From IMG/VR virus record IMGVR_UViG_3300034103_001682, positions 1 through 35,610 of that record: a stretch of DNA of 35,610 bases, one strand, 5' to 3'. Every line of letters starts with the position of its first letter. Within the stretch, counting starts at the first letter, position 1. The notes below the pieces were generated by a model, which was given only the letters and a program-made list of their open reading frames with translations, was not told the DNA's origin and ran no database searches. Positions 15,625 through 23,497 of the stretch are shown here, one piece after another. The stretch is from a virus. Position numbers and translations under genes: made by a program.

Positions 15625-17172
15625 TCAGTTGCTCGCGGTCGCCTCGGCGTTGGGTTGCTGGCCGGTCGCGGGCGTCACCTGGCCGGGCATGGTCACGGGG
15701 CCGATACCCGCGCTGGTTTCGCGCTTGATCTCGGCCTCGATCTGGTCGTAGTGGTCGTCAAGGTCGGAACCGCTCAGGCCGGCGACGGCGTCCTTGCGGG
15801 TGGTCAGTCGCTGATTCACGCCGAACGCGAGGGCTTCCAGTTCGGCCTTGGGGTCGATGACGGGCTTTGCGGGCGGCAGGAACGATGCACGCTCCCACGA
15901 CTCGACGAACGGCAGATCACCCTCGACGATGGCGCGACCGATGCGCCAGCGGAAGAGGTTCAGCAGCATCCGGGCGTTCCACTCCTGCCAGCGAGCGAAG
16001 CCGCGATAGGCCGTTTCCAGTGCCGCCTTGAAGCCGTGGTAGTTCGCCTGCGAGCTGTCCATCATCGACAGCTCAAGGGGCAGGCCGAAGTCGGCACCGA
16101 TCATGCGGACCAGCATGCGGACCTGGTCTTGGAAGTTCTGCCCCGGGTGCTCGGGCTTGACCTGCGTGGCCCGCTCGCCCTGCTGCAGATGCAGCACGCC
16201 GCCGGGCTCCCAGTGGATCGGCTGCGGTGCGCCGCCGTTGTAGCCCGTGGACAGCCCCGGCATCTGGGCCTCAGATCCACCCTCAAGGGCCGACTGCATG
16301 CCCGCGGGGTCGGATGACTCGATGACCAGCGCCTGATACGCCGCAAGCCGCTGGGCGACAACGGACGCGTCAATCAGGTCGTCCAACTGCTCGAGGAGCG
16401 GGATGGTCGCGGCCAGAACCGGCTCGCCGCGGGTCTGGTTCACCCGCTGATGCTGCGGCGAGGGCATGTAGACGCAGAACTCGGCCGGGATGCGGCGGGT
16501 CTGGGTGTAGCCGAGCGAGTAGGACGAGGGGCCAGCGGTGTCAGCGACGTGGAACGCGACGATGCGGCCCGCCTTGTCACGCTCGACACCAGAGGTGCAC
16601 GAGTGGCCGGACGCGATCGCTCCGGCAGGCTGGCGGATTCGGTCGCTCTCGATGAGCTGACACTGGCCGTTGTCGAGCTTGACGATGAGTACGTCACCGT
16701 CCACGCAGGCGGAATCGTGCACGATCCGGTCGAACTGCGGGCCGATCGCCAGCCCCTGCACGTCGATCTCGTCGGTGTACCACTTCCGCCAGAATCGCTC
16801 GGCGACCTTGTTCCATTCCTGATCGCCCGACTCGCAGCGGAGCGTGAAGCCCTTGCCGATGACCGCGTCGCAGTGGCGACGAATCAGGGACCGCGCGAGG
16901 GCGTTGTTTCGGTCGAGCTTGCGGGCGTCGCGGCGCAGCAAGTCGTGCGACTGCGGGTCCAGATGCTGATCGTGGCTTCCGGCCCGGCCGTAGTAGCCGA
17001 CGCGGTTGCGACCCCGGTGGGTCGCGTCGTAGGAGTCGAGGTAGCCCCGGGGCGCGGCGATGCCCTTGCGGGTCCGCTTGGCGGCGGTTTCGACCAGCCG
17101 GTGCCGCTCAAGCTGCGCACGCTGTTCCGCCCGCTTGACGCGGTCGGTGAGGGTGTTCTTTCGCTTGCTCAT
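15625..17172 (-). CDS. portal protein, lambda gpB family
   Basis: A 515-aa protein that forms the dodecameric portal at the head vertex. Lambda-family features include an Arg-rich N-terminus with GYYGRAGSHDQHL, then LLRRDARKLDRNNALARSLIRRH (about 79-101) and the IGKGFTLRC strand. The central wing/clip region has LIESDRIRQPAG, and ATQVKPEHPGQNFQDQVRMLVRMIGADFGLPLELSM near 335-370 is followed by NYHGFKAALETAYRGFARWQ. ATG 17172 overlaps the upstream TGA by four bases (ATGA). Length and order, directly after the gpW-like gene, match the family. Confidence 0.88.
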   Translation of the reverse strand: MSKRKNTLTDRVKRAEQRAQLERHRLVETAAKRTRKGIAAPRGYLDSYDATHRGRNRVGYYGRAGSHDQHLDPQSHDLLRRDARKLDRNNALARSLIRRHCDAVIGKGFTLRCESGDQEWNKVAERFWRKWYTDEIDVQGLAIGPQFDRIVHDSACVDGDVLIVKLDNGQCQLIESDRIRQPAGAIASGHSCTSGVERDKAGRIVAFHVADTAGPSSYSLGYTQTRRIPAEFCVYMPSPQHQRVNQTRGEPVLAATIPLLEQLDDLIDASVVAQRLAAYQALVIESSDPAGMQSALEGGSEAQMPGLSTGYNGGAPQPIHWEPGGVLHLQQGERATQVKPEHPGQNFQDQVRMLVRMIGADFGLPLELSMMDSSQANYHGFKAALETAYRGFARWQEWNARMLLNLFRWRIGRAIVEGDLPFVESWERASFLPPAKPVIDPKAELEALAFGVNQRLTTRKDAVAGLSGSDLDDHYDQIEAEIKRETSAGIGPVTMPGQVTPATGQQPNAEATASN

Positions 17173-17417
17173 CGCTGCGTGTGTGCAAACGACAAAGGCG
17201 TGCGGCCGTTGAAGCGGCGGACGCGGGTTTCCAGTTCAGCCCGGCGAGCCTCAAGCCCGCTCAGATAGCTCGTGTCCACCGACAGGCTCATGCCGCCGCC
17301 GGATACCGACTGCTTGCCGCCGTACTTCTCGCGGACCTCGGCAATGTGCAGGTGCAGACGCGACAGCTTCGCGCTGTCCGTCGTCTGCTGCTCAAAGTCT
17401 TCGTAGGTCCACGCCAT
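17169..17417 (-). CDS. gpW-like head-tail joining protein
   Basis: An 82-aa protein between the large terminase and portal genes, the place of lambda W. The C-terminal half has the gpW layout: a short beta hairpin (GMSLSVDTSYLSG), a helix (LEARRAELETRVRR) and an aromatic tail (TPLSFAHTQR). The N-terminal helix is AKLSRLHLHIAEVREKY. Proteins of this type plug filled heads and prepare the tail joint. It starts one base after the upstream stop and overlaps the portal start. Confidence 0.65.
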   Translation of the reverse strand: MAWTYEDFEQQTTDSAKLSRLHLHIAEVREKYGGKQSVSGGGMSLSVDTSYLSGLEARRAELETRVRRFNGRTPLSFAHTQR

Positions 17418-17418
17418 A

Positions 17419-17682
17419 TCAGGCTGCGTCCTTTCGACGCTGCTCGTCTTCCAGACGCGCCACCTCGGCCTCGGCTGCTGCCTTGGCCGTCGTCGTCGCG
17501 GCCCGGTTCTCGGCGCTCTCGCGCTGGGCCTCTTCGTACTTGTCGCGTGCCGCCCGAACAGCAGCATCGCCGTCCTGACACGCCTGAACGTGCTTGCGGA
17601 CAGCGTCGGATAGTCGCTTGCGCGCAGCCGTCAGCGGGTCGTCGGCCGTCGCTGCGGTGCTGGGTTGATTCGCTTTCGCCAT
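17419..17682 (-). CDS. small helical protein, unknown
   Basis: An 87-aa Ala/Glu/Arg-rich protein, almost entirely helical and probably coiled coil (residues 18-85, for example YEEAQRESAENRAATT). It lies between the large terminase and the gpW-like gene. The ribosome site upstream of ATG 17682 is weak. There is no recognisable family; a packaging or head-completion accessory role would fit its place but is only inferred. Confidence 0.6.
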   Translation of the reverse strand: MAKANQPSTAATADDPLTAARKRLSDAVRKHVQACQDGDAAVRAARDKYEEAQRESAENRAATTTAKAAAEAEVARLEDEQRRKDAA

Positions 17683-17697
17683 ACCCCATACCCAGAA

Positions 17698-17716
17698 TGC
17701 GCAGGAATCCTGCGCA
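17698..17716. other. 19-bp near-perfect inverted repeat between large terminase and next gene
   Basis: TGCGCAGGA and TCCTGCGCA flank a single central A, giving nine paired bases on each side. It lies in the 55-bp gap after the terminase stop, followed on the same strand by CTAGAC (17729-17734), the inverse of the GTCTAG hexamer seen at attP. As RNA it could fold with a 7-bp stem and 5-nt loop, but no T-run follows. As DNA it looks like a dimer-binding site. Confidence 0.5.
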
Positions 17717-17737
17717 CCGGATCGCGGGCTAGACGAC

Positions 17738-19675
17738 TCACCGGCGCAAACGATCCCGGAACCGCTCAATCGACGGGTCCGACACGCCCTGCAGGCGAGG
17801 GGCCGACGCCGCCGCCGGCGCTTGCCGCATCAGCCGCTTCGCACCAGCCCAATCAGCACCGGCCGCGTTGTACCGCAGACAATCCAGGATGTGGTTGTCC
17901 CGCCGCCCCGGCCGCAGATCCCACGTCACGATCGTCTGACCGCCACGCTTCCGGGGGATCGCCGCTTCCGCCGTGATGTGTTCCAGCACGAACGCCGGGC
18001 AGTCCTCGGGCAGAAACCGCCGACCGGACGGGCGCGACAGGTCCGGCTGCGAGTCGTCCGCCTGCCCCCCCACCGCCCGCAGGCTGTTCAGCAACTGGCC
18101 CCAGATCGCCTCGGTCCAATGCGAGTTGTTGACGTGCAGCAGTTGCACCCCGCCGATCAGCGCCCGCCCGCTCGCGGTCTTTTCGATGACCTTGGCGTAG
18201 TGCGGAAGGGTCAGGTGGTCGTGACCCTGCACCGCCACGATCCGCTCGCCCCGGGCCTTCCCCTGTCGGCAGAACTCAAAGACCTCTTCCGTCCGGTATT
18301 GCGAGTCGATGAACGTGGCGACGATCCGCATCTGGCGACCGTCCGCCGTGGGGAACACCCGCCGCCGGACGTGCTCGAGCTGGCCGATGCCGCCACCGGC
18401 CGGGCTCTCGATCTTCTCGGCCCAGACCAGGTGCGAGTCCACGCCGCCCTCGGTCCAGCCCTCGACCACGCACCACAGGTGGTCGGCCTGCACGTCTGCG
18501 GCCATCGTCAGCGCCAGCACCGGCTCGGGCACCGCGCCCATCTTGTGACCGCCGCCGACATACGGCACCCGCAGCTTCTCGAGCTGTGACACCTCGAGCG
18601 ATTCGCCCTTCGGCGCCCACGGCTGGCCCAGCTTGCCGTTGAACCACACCCGCGGCGGAAACCCCTTGGCCTCGACAAAGTCCCGGGCCACCCACCCAAA
18701 CGTCTTGAAGGGCGAATAGAGCGACGACAGCCGGAAGCCCGCGTGCGTGGACGGGCGAACGTCGCCGACCAGCTCGACCGTCCCGTCGTCACGCCGACGC
18801 ACGAACTGGCCCTCGCGGACCCACACGCCGTGCGCCAACATCTGCTCCTTGTGGTGGTTCTCGATGACGCCGCCGCAGTGCTCGCAGACGTACACCGCCG
18901 TCCGCTCGACCTCGTCCGGGTTCGCGGTCGATCCGCCCTCCCAGCGGACATTCTTCCAGATCAGCTCCTGGTGCTTCCAGCAGTGCGGACACGGCACCTC
19001 GTACCGCCGCTGATCCGACTTCATGTACTCGGCGTGGAGGCCCATGTTCTGCACGCCGGGCGTGCCCATGTCGATCAGCAGCGACCGCTGGAACGTGCCG
19101 GTGCGCTGGATCGCCTCTTGGATGATCTGGTCGTTCTCCTCGATGCACAGATCCTCTTCGTCGATGAGGATGAACCCGATCGGGTTGCTGCGGACGTTGG
19201 TGCTCGATCCCGAGCCAACCGCCGTGACCGTCGAGCCGTTCATCATCGCCAGCGTCGTCGTCGATGACTGCGTCCGCTTCCGCATGAACAGGCCATCGAA
19301 CACGGGCATCGCCTCGATCGTCTTGCGGATGCGGTCCTTTACCACCTTGCGGGCCAGCTTGTCGTTCGGCCAGATCGCCAGCCAGTGGTTCGGGTTCTCG
19401 ACCATGTGCTTGAGCATGCCGTTCACGCCGGCCTCGGTTTTGCCCAACTGCGAGGCCATCATCAGCGTCACCCGCCGGAACGCGGGATCATCCATGCACC
19501 GCATCGGCTCGCGCAGATAGGGCGTGCGGGCCGTGCGCCACGGTCCCGGCTCAGCGTTGCCCGACACCACCACGCGATGCTTATCGCACCACTCGTCGAT
19601 CGGGATTGGATCGCGGACGGCGAACGCACGCCGCCGCACCGCCCGCGCCACCGCAATGGGATCACACAGCGTCAC
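17738..19675 (-). CDS. large terminase subunit, lambda GpA family
   Basis: A 645-aa packaging motor and nuclease. GTG 19675 is chosen because it overlaps the small-subunit TGA (GTGA) and has GAGGG eight bases upstream; longer readings run into that gene. The ATPase domain shows EWCDKHRVV, TPYLREPMRCMDDP, a Walker A variant ASQLGKTE (about 74-81) and Walker B FILIDEEDLC (about 168-177). A zinc-finger-like CPHCW...CEHCG pair follows. The nuclease domain has DVQADHLWCVVEGW, ATFIDSQYRTEEVFEFC and the DNHILDCLRYN end motif. Length and order are those of GpA-type terminases, which usually cut at cos. Confidence 0.92.
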   Translation of the reverse strand: MTLCDPIAVARAVRRRAFAVRDPIPIDEWCDKHRVVVSGNAEPGPWRTARTPYLREPMRCMDDPAFRRVTLMMASQLGKTEAGVNGMLKHMVENPNHWLAIWPNDKLARKVVKDRIRKTIEAMPVFDGLFMRKRTQSSTTTLAMMNGSTVTAVGSGSSTNVRSNPIGFILIDEEDLCIEENDQIIQEAIQRTGTFQRSLLIDMGTPGVQNMGLHAEYMKSDQRRYEVPCPHCWKHQELIWKNVRWEGGSTANPDEVERTAVYVCEHCGGVIENHHKEQMLAHGVWVREGQFVRRRDDGTVELVGDVRPSTHAGFRLSSLYSPFKTFGWVARDFVEAKGFPPRVWFNGKLGQPWAPKGESLEVSQLEKLRVPYVGGGHKMGAVPEPVLALTMAADVQADHLWCVVEGWTEGGVDSHLVWAEKIESPAGGGIGQLEHVRRRVFPTADGRQMRIVATFIDSQYRTEEVFEFCRQGKARGERIVAVQGHDHLTLPHYAKVIEKTASGRALIGGVQLLHVNNSHWTEAIWGQLLNSLRAVGGQADDSQPDLSRPSGRRFLPEDCPAFVLEHITAEAAIPRKRGGQTIVTWDLRPGRRDNHILDCLRYNAAGADWAGAKRLMRQAPAAASAPRLQGVSDPSIERFRDRLRR

Positions 19676-20214
19676 GCGCTCAGCCCTCGCATCGCTTCTC
19701 GCACCTCGTGGTCCAGAAGGCCGCGGATCGTCTGAATCCGCTCCGCCGGCAACTGCAGCGCCGCGACCACCTGCTGAGCCGCCTTGACCGGGATTGCCTC
19801 GATCGCCATGCGGATCGTCATCGACTCCTGGGCCCATGCACGCTCGACCTCGACCGCGTCCATCAGCTTGCCCTCACGGATGTCGTTCTTCATCTTGCGG
19901 TCGCGGGCCTCTTCAATCGTGCGACGCCGCAAGGCCTCGGCCATTGGCATCGCCGCGTCATCGCCGTCGCCCGCCACGATCTCGGCCTTGTCCCGTTCGG
20001 CTTGCGAAAACACGCCCGTCTTGTTCGCCAGCCGCGGCTGCACCGAACCGACGTTGTTGAACCACTCACGCAGCTCGGCCTCATTGAACAGCCGCCGCCC
20101 GTTCTCGTGCGTGTCGCATGGCGCTCCCTTGTCGCGTACCTGCTCGCACAGGTACTGCTTAGAGATCCCCAGCGCCTTCGCGGCCTGCGTTGCTGTCAGC
20201 GTTCGCTTACTCAT
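19672..20214 (-). CDS. small terminase subunit, Nu1-like
   Basis: A 180-aa DNA-recognition subunit of the terminase. Residues 4-25 form a winged-helix/MerR-like start (TLTATQAAKALGISKQYLCEQV), followed by the wing (RDKGAPCDTHENGRRLFNEAELREWF). The second half has the conserved helical block RDRKMKNDIREGKLMDAVEVERAWAQ, broken here only by family-typical variation, that dimerises and contacts the large subunit. ATG 20214 is chosen; earlier in-frame codons lie inside the upstream gene, which it overlaps by 8 bp. It is expected to bind a cos-like site. Confidence 0.85.
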   Translation of the reverse strand: MSKRTLTATQAAKALGISKQYLCEQVRDKGAPCDTHENGRRLFNEAELREWFNNVGSVQPRLANKTGVFSQAERDKAEIVAGDGDDAAMPMAEALRRRTIEEARDRKMKNDIREGKLMDAVEVERAWAQESMTIRMAIEAIPVKAAQQVVAALQLPAERIQTIRGLLDHEVREAMRGLSA

Positions 20215-20479
20215 CGGTGTCCGGCCTTGCCAGAACCATCTGCGGCGTGACCTTCTCGGCCTCACAGATCGCCTTCATCTCGCGGCGGACCTCGATCAAG
20301 ATCGCCCGCAGCGTCGCCTCCGGCAGACGGTGCTCCTGGGCGATGTCGCGCATCGACCGCTCATCCCAGTTGTCGAGCAGAGCCGCCTCGATCGCGGGCA
20401 GCATCTCCCACCGCTTCGTTCCCAAGATCCCGCGCACCATCATCCGCGCGCACGTGTTCAGGCGTTCCATGCCCGTCAT
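20207..20479 (-). CDS. small HTH protein upstream of terminase
   Basis: A 90-aa protein with a likely helix-turn-helix at residues 41-66 (SMRDIAQEHRLPEATLRAILIEV). ATG 20479 has a strong AGGAGG site seven bases upstream. It precedes the small terminase and overlaps its start. It could be a transcription or packaging accessory factor, or a late-gene regulator. The family is not recognised. Confidence 0.65.
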   Translation of the reverse strand: MTGMERLNTCARMMVRGILGTKRWEMLPAIEAALLDNWDERSMRDIAQEHRLPEATLRAILIEVRREMKAICEAEKVTPQMVLARPDTDE

Positions 20480-20490
20480 GTCGAGGCCTC

Positions 20491-21015
20491 CTAGCTCTTC
20501 CAGAGCTTCGTAAGCTGCCGCGTTGCATCTCGGAAACCGCTTCCGAAAAGCATCGCCGCACGCTCGGTTGTTGCCGCCGCTCGTCCGTTCACCTCAAGCC
20601 CCTGCTGCGCCAGCCATCGCGTCGTGGCCTCCGTCGCGTCAAAGACCTGTTCCATGTGCACCAGATCACGCGCCAGCACCGGCGTCCCGTCCGTCGTCGT
20701 GCCCACGCGTTGAATCGGCGTGTGGAACTCATGCTCGGGGTACTGCCGCGGCGTCGCTGTCGGAACGCGATCACCACGCAGCAGCTTCCCGTCCAGCTTC
20801 TCGTCGTGCGCTCGGTCCACTTGGCTCCTGGTCGAGAAGCAAACCGGCGCCGGGGCCACCGTCGGGAAAACGCACGCGTTCTTTGCCACCGCGCGACGAA
20901 TGCCGAGCCGGGCCTGCCGCTTCGTCATCGCGTCAACGTCACGCGGAAGCAGTCCGCCGTCGCCGCCGCGAGTCGGACGGAACGTGTCAGAGAGCAGTTT
21001 GCGGGCCTTTTTCAT
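20491..21015 (-). CDS. first gene of the late operon, unknown
   Basis: A 174-aa basic protein beginning MKKARKLLSDTFRPTRGGDGG. ATG 21015 is preferred: AGGAGG lies ten bases upstream, whereas a GTG three codons earlier is almost on top of the ribosome site. The middle carries PEHEFHTPIQRVGTTTDGTPVLARD. No family is recognised. It is the first gene after the 169-bp gap that probably holds the late promoter or packaging site, so a packaging or late-regulatory role is possible but unsupported by motif. Confidence 0.65.
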   Translation of the reverse strand: MKKARKLLSDTFRPTRGGDGGLLPRDVDAMTKRQARLGIRRAVAKNACVFPTVAPAPVCFSTRSQVDRAHDEKLDGKLLRGDRVPTATPRQYPEHEFHTPIQRVGTTTDGTPVLARDLVHMEQVFDATEATTRWLAQQGLEVNGRAAATTERAAMLFGSGFRDATRQLTKLWKS

Positions 21016-21037
21016 ACCGAACACGCCTCCTTTGCGT

Positions 21038-21051
21038 TGAACGATCGTTCA
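21038..21051. promoter_or_regulatory. 14-bp palindrome, LexA-box-like (GAAC-N4-GTTC)
   Basis: TGAACGATCGTTCA is a perfect palindrome containing GAAC-N4-GTTC, the core of the LexA box known from Gram-positive bacteria. It lies 11 to 20 bases upstream of the AGGAGG of the first late gene. Binding by host LexA or by a phage regulator would couple late expression to induction. Whether the unknown host uses this box is not visible here. Confidence 0.45.
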
Positions 21052-21055
21052 CCTA

Positions 21056-21084
21056 TTGACATCCTAACGTAAACCTCGTAGAAT
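21056..21084 (+). promoter_or_regulatory. near-consensus sigma70-type promoter on the plus strand
   Basis: TTGACA at 21056-21061, a 17-base spacer and TAGAAT at 21079-21084 make an almost ideal promoter in an otherwise GC-rich genome. It points rightward, against the early genes, and no convincing plus-strand gene follows. It could make an antisense or small RNA, or be a chance match. Confidence 0.45.
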
Positions 21085-21184
21085 CGCTCAGATTCGTCAG
21101 AAAATGCGACGCTTCGCACCTGCAACCGGACACCTAACAAAATCGGTACCTACCCGGGGGTACCCCTGTTCGGCCTCCGTGCGG

Positions 21185-21577
21185 TCAGGGTTCAGGGTAG
21201 ACATGGAGCCTCGCACGCTCGTCCGAATCGCCCCGTGGGATTCGTGGCGTGCCCACCAAGCCGAGGATGCAGTCAACGGGCGACGAGCCACGATACTCCG
21301 CAACGTGCAACGCGACCGCGTATCGCGTCGCGCTCCACTGCCGGCTCTCGTGCGCTCGTTCGTTGGTGTTGCTGAACCGGATCTCGCAGACACCCCCCCG
21401 GGCCATGTGCACGACCGCGTGATGCGACACGATCTCCATCGCAACGTGCGTCGGAACAGCGGCGCCGCAAATGGTCCAGGCTGCTCCGTCGTGCGCGACG
21501 TAGAACGGCCACCACTCCGCGCCTTTGAACTTGTCCCAGAGTTGCACCGCCTTCGCGTGGTCTTCGTCTGTGAACAT
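21185..21577 (-). CDS. hypothetical protein, end of early block
   Basis: A 130-aa protein (MFTDEDHAKAVQLWDKFKGAEWWPFYVAHDG...). ATG 21577 has GGGAGG eight bases upstream. It has several His and Cys residues (VSHHAVVHMARGGVCEIRF) and aromatic residues but no motif I recognise. It is the last gene of the early leftward block, beginning two bases before the end of the upstream 83-aa gene's stop region. Confidence 0.6.
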   Translation of the reverse strand: MFTDEDHAKAVQLWDKFKGAEWWPFYVAHDGAAWTICGAAVPTHVAMEIVSHHAVVHMARGGVCEIRFSNTNERAHESRQWSATRYAVALHVAEYRGSSPVDCILGLVGTPRIPRGDSDERARLHVYPEP

Positions 21578-21578
21578 G

Positions 21579-21830
21579 CTACTTGCCTCCCGCCCGCGTT
21601 CGGGCCTTCTTCGCTGCGGGCTTGCGGTTGACGCGTACCGTCGTCGGTGTCGCGGTTATGTCGATCCACTGGCCCGCTGCCCACACGCGGATCGCGGCCC
21701 ACTTGCGATTGTCAGATGAGCGAGACGACGCCATTCGGTTGACGACGATAATGCTCTTGTCGCTTGCATCGCCAGCCACGAAACCCCACGCGGTATCCGC
21801 GAACCGCACGCTGTTGTCACGCTTGGGCAT
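21579..21830 (-). CDS. small basic hypothetical protein
   Basis: An 83-aa protein starting MPKRDNSVRFADTAWGFVAGD with a GGAGG site five bases upstream of ATG 21830. It is beta-rich in the middle (KWAAIRVWAAGQWIDITATPTTV) and ends in a Lys/Arg/Ala tail (KPAAKKARTRAGGK) that could bind nucleic acid. It overlaps the upstream gene by 14 bp. No family is recognised. Confidence 0.6.
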   Translation of the reverse strand: MPKRDNSVRFADTAWGFVAGDASDKSIIVVNRMASSRSSDNRKWAAIRVWAAGQWIDITATPTTVRVNRKPAAKKARTRAGGK

Positions 21831-22323
21831 TGCCCCCTCCTTCCCCCGCGCCGTCGCTGGTGGGTGCCTTCAACGCGGCGAGGGCTGCGTCAAGTGCCTT
21901 CAACACGGCGAGGGCGTCGTCAAGTGCCCTCACCACGTCGAACCACGCCTGCTCTTGACGCTCGCAGTCGCCGCTGTATTTGCCGTTGCGGTAGCGGAGT
22001 GCCGCCGAACACACCTCCCTCATGGCCTTGATTTCGGCGGCGGGGTTGGCGAGGTCTTTGCAGGCGTTGACGCAGGCGACGATGCGGCGTGCGTTGGCCT
22101 TCTCTTCGTCGCGCGGAATGTCTTTGCCTTCGACGTACGCGATGCGAAGTGGAACGCGAGTCATGCCGCCAAATCCATCCGGCGTCAGCGGCATTCGGTC
22201 GTCGTCGTCTTGGCGGTAGACGCTGGAAAACGGCTGTCCTGTGTCTCCGTAGTAGGACTGCGCATCTTCGCGTCCGGTCTGCCACGGCTCCGGAGTCCAG
22301 TTGTTCATGTTGTTGTCGTTCAC
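21817..22323 (-). CDS. hypothetical protein with 10-residue C-terminal repeats
   Basis: A 168-aa protein starting at GTG 22323, which overlaps the TGA of the DnaA-IV gene (GTGA). The sequence is Asp/Asn-rich at first (MNDNNMNNWTPEPWQTG), with a segment ARRIVACVNACKDLANPAAE resembling small phage proteins that track with replication genes. Near the C-terminus it carries helical repeats (LDDALAVLKA, LDAALAALKA) encoded by a 30-bp tandem repeat at 21864-21923. The function is not known. Confidence 0.6.
   Translation of the reverse strand: MNDNNMNNWTPEPWQTGREDAQSYYGDTGQPFSSVYRQDDDDRMPLTPDGFGGMTRVPLRIAYVEGKDIPRDEEKANARRIVACVNACKDLANPAAEIKAMREVCSAALRYRNGKYSGDCERQEQAWFDVVRALDDALAVLKALDAALAALKAPTSDGAGEGGGNAQA
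21864..21940 (-). repeat. 30-bp tandem repeat, about 2.5 copies
   Basis: Units at 21864-21893 and 21894-21923 match except for a few bases, and a partial third follows to 21940. They lie in frame and encode ten-residue helical repeats rich in Leu, Ala and Asp at the C-terminus of the 168-aa protein. Such repeats change copy number by slippage. Confidence 0.75.
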
Positions 22324-22781
22324 TTGGCCTGCCTTTCCAGTTCCGCCCTCAGCTTCTCGTACAACGCCTTCGGTTCATACGCCGTTCGCCACACCGCGAT
22401 GTACGCGGACTTGTCGCCCTTCTCGGCACGCTCGACGCGGTTATACCAGCGCTCGCGTGCGTCGATGATCGTCGAGTGATTCGGCCTGCCCATCGCCAGT
22501 GCGATCGCGGGATACGAAAGCCGCGTCAGATCCGCCGCCAGCGCCGACACCAGCTCGCGGGCGATGACCACGCGGCTGAACCGTGACGTAGACCGGAACT
22601 CTGCGGGCTCGATGCGAAGGGCCGCGCAGACGGCACCGACGATCGCGGTCATTGGCACGTTCATGTTGCCAGAGCGTGGAGCCTGAGCCTGGCCAGCAAT
22701 CGCGCCACGAAAGCCCTTGCGGGTCACGGGATCGACGACGGCGGCACAGTTCACGCCGGGGATGGCTTCGGGGAGGTTCAT
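22320..22781 (-). CDS. DnaA domain IV-like DNA-binding protein
   Basis: A 153-aa protein. Residues 60-112 match the C-terminal DNA-binding domain IV of the bacterial initiator DnaA. There is a helix FRSTSRFSRVVIARELVSAL, then LTRLSYPAIALAMGRPNHSTIIDA, where GRPNHSTI stands for the DnaA signature GGRDHTTV that contacts the DnaA box. The AAA+ ATPase domain is absent; the first 55 residues are unrelated. It probably binds DnaA-box-like sites to help or hijack origin firing. It is fused in the operon to the DnaC-like gene by an ATGA overlap and followed by a GTGA overlap. Confidence 0.8.
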   Translation of the reverse strand: MNLPEAIPGVNCAAVVDPVTRKGFRGAIAGQAQAPRSGNMNVPMTAIVGAVCAALRIEPAEFRSTSRFSRVVIARELVSALAADLTRLSYPAIALAMGRPNHSTIIDARERWYNRVERAEKGDKSAYIAVWRTAYEPKALYEKLRAELERQAK

Positions 22782-23497
22782 GCCACCCCCCGCATGCTCG
22801 GCCAGTCGCAGACGACGATTCCGCCGGCTTCGGCCATGCGGTCCAGGATGCTCGGGTCCAGCTTCGCCTGCAACGCCTCACGCGACAGGTTGGACAGCAG
22901 CAGCGTCGCCCGCATGTTGCGATACCGCCGATCGAGCAGCTCGCGCATGTTCCGGTCGCCGAACTCGCCGTCCTTGGCGACCTCGATCTCGTCGATGACC
23001 AGCAGGGCGGGGGTGTCGAACTCGGCGATGACCTTCCGCTCGGACTCCGAGTCGCCCGTGACGGCCTCACGCCAGCGCCGCGAGATGTCGGCCCACGTCG
23101 CATACAGAGCCGTGCCCCGCGTCGTCGCCTTGCGGATGACCTCGCAGGCCATGTGAGTCTTCCCCGTGCCGTGGGAGCCCGTCAGGACGACGATGGCGCC
23201 GGGCTGCTCGATCAGGCGACAGGCGGTGCGGAACTTCTCGACCCATCGCTCGTTCAGGCCGTGGGTCTTCGTCTGTCGGTAGCGCAGGGGCACGCGGGCG
23301 GCGTTGTAGCGTTCGGCGGCTGCGTACTCGGCCTGACGACGCTCGGCGTTCTGGAGCCGCTCTTGGTCGGCCTGGGCGTCAGTAGACCTTGACGGCAGGC
23401 CGCGCATCGCCTCCGACACGGCTGGCGCGATCCGCTGCACGGCGGGCGTCTTCGGATGTCGGGCGGCGATGCGATTGATTTCGGTGATCGGGTCCAT
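22778..23497 (-). CDS. DnaC-like AAA+ helicase loader
   Basis: A 239-aa ATPase that should load the host replicative helicase. Walker A is GSHGTGKTH (residues 107-115), Walker B LLVIDE (165-170), sensor 1 lies in LLLSNLS (200-205), and DPSILDRMAEAGG carries the family's arginine-finger region. The N-terminus is helical (AERRQAEYAAAERYNAARVP). ATG 23497 has GGAGA six bases upstream but overlaps the initiator gene by 119 bp; ATG 23404 (MRGLPSRSTD) is the alternative with a shorter overlap. It lies between the initiator and DnaA-IV genes, forming a replication module. Confidence 0.88.
   Translation of the reverse strand: MDPITEINRIAARHPKTPAVQRIAPAVSEAMRGLPSRSTDAQADQERLQNAERRQAEYAAAERYNAARVPLRYRQTKTHGLNERWVEKFRTACRLIEQPGAIVVLTGSHGTGKTHMACEVIRKATTRGTALYATWADISRRWREAVTGDSESERKVIAEFDTPALLVIDEIEVAKDGEFGDRNMRELLDRRYRNMRATLLLSNLSREALQAKLDPSILDRMAEAGGIVVCDWPSMRGVA

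Larger units (their letters stand above)
21016..21184. promoter_or_regulatory. regulatory gap between early and late blocks
   Basis: This 169-bp gap lies between the end of the early gene block and the first late gene. It holds a 14-bp perfect palindrome (21038-21051), a near-consensus plus-strand sigma70-type promoter (21056-21084), and a GC-rich cluster with GGTACC (21145-21150) and the palindrome GGGGTACCCC (21157-21166). A good minus-strand promoter was not found by eye. It is the natural place for late control and a candidate for the cos region, since it precedes the packaging genes. Confidence 0.5.

Noticed and set aside
21104-21631. 175-aa plus-strand frame downstream of the near-consensus promoter
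   Set aside because: Arg/Pro/Val-rich shadow of two minus-strand genes with good ribosome sites; no ribosome site of its own.
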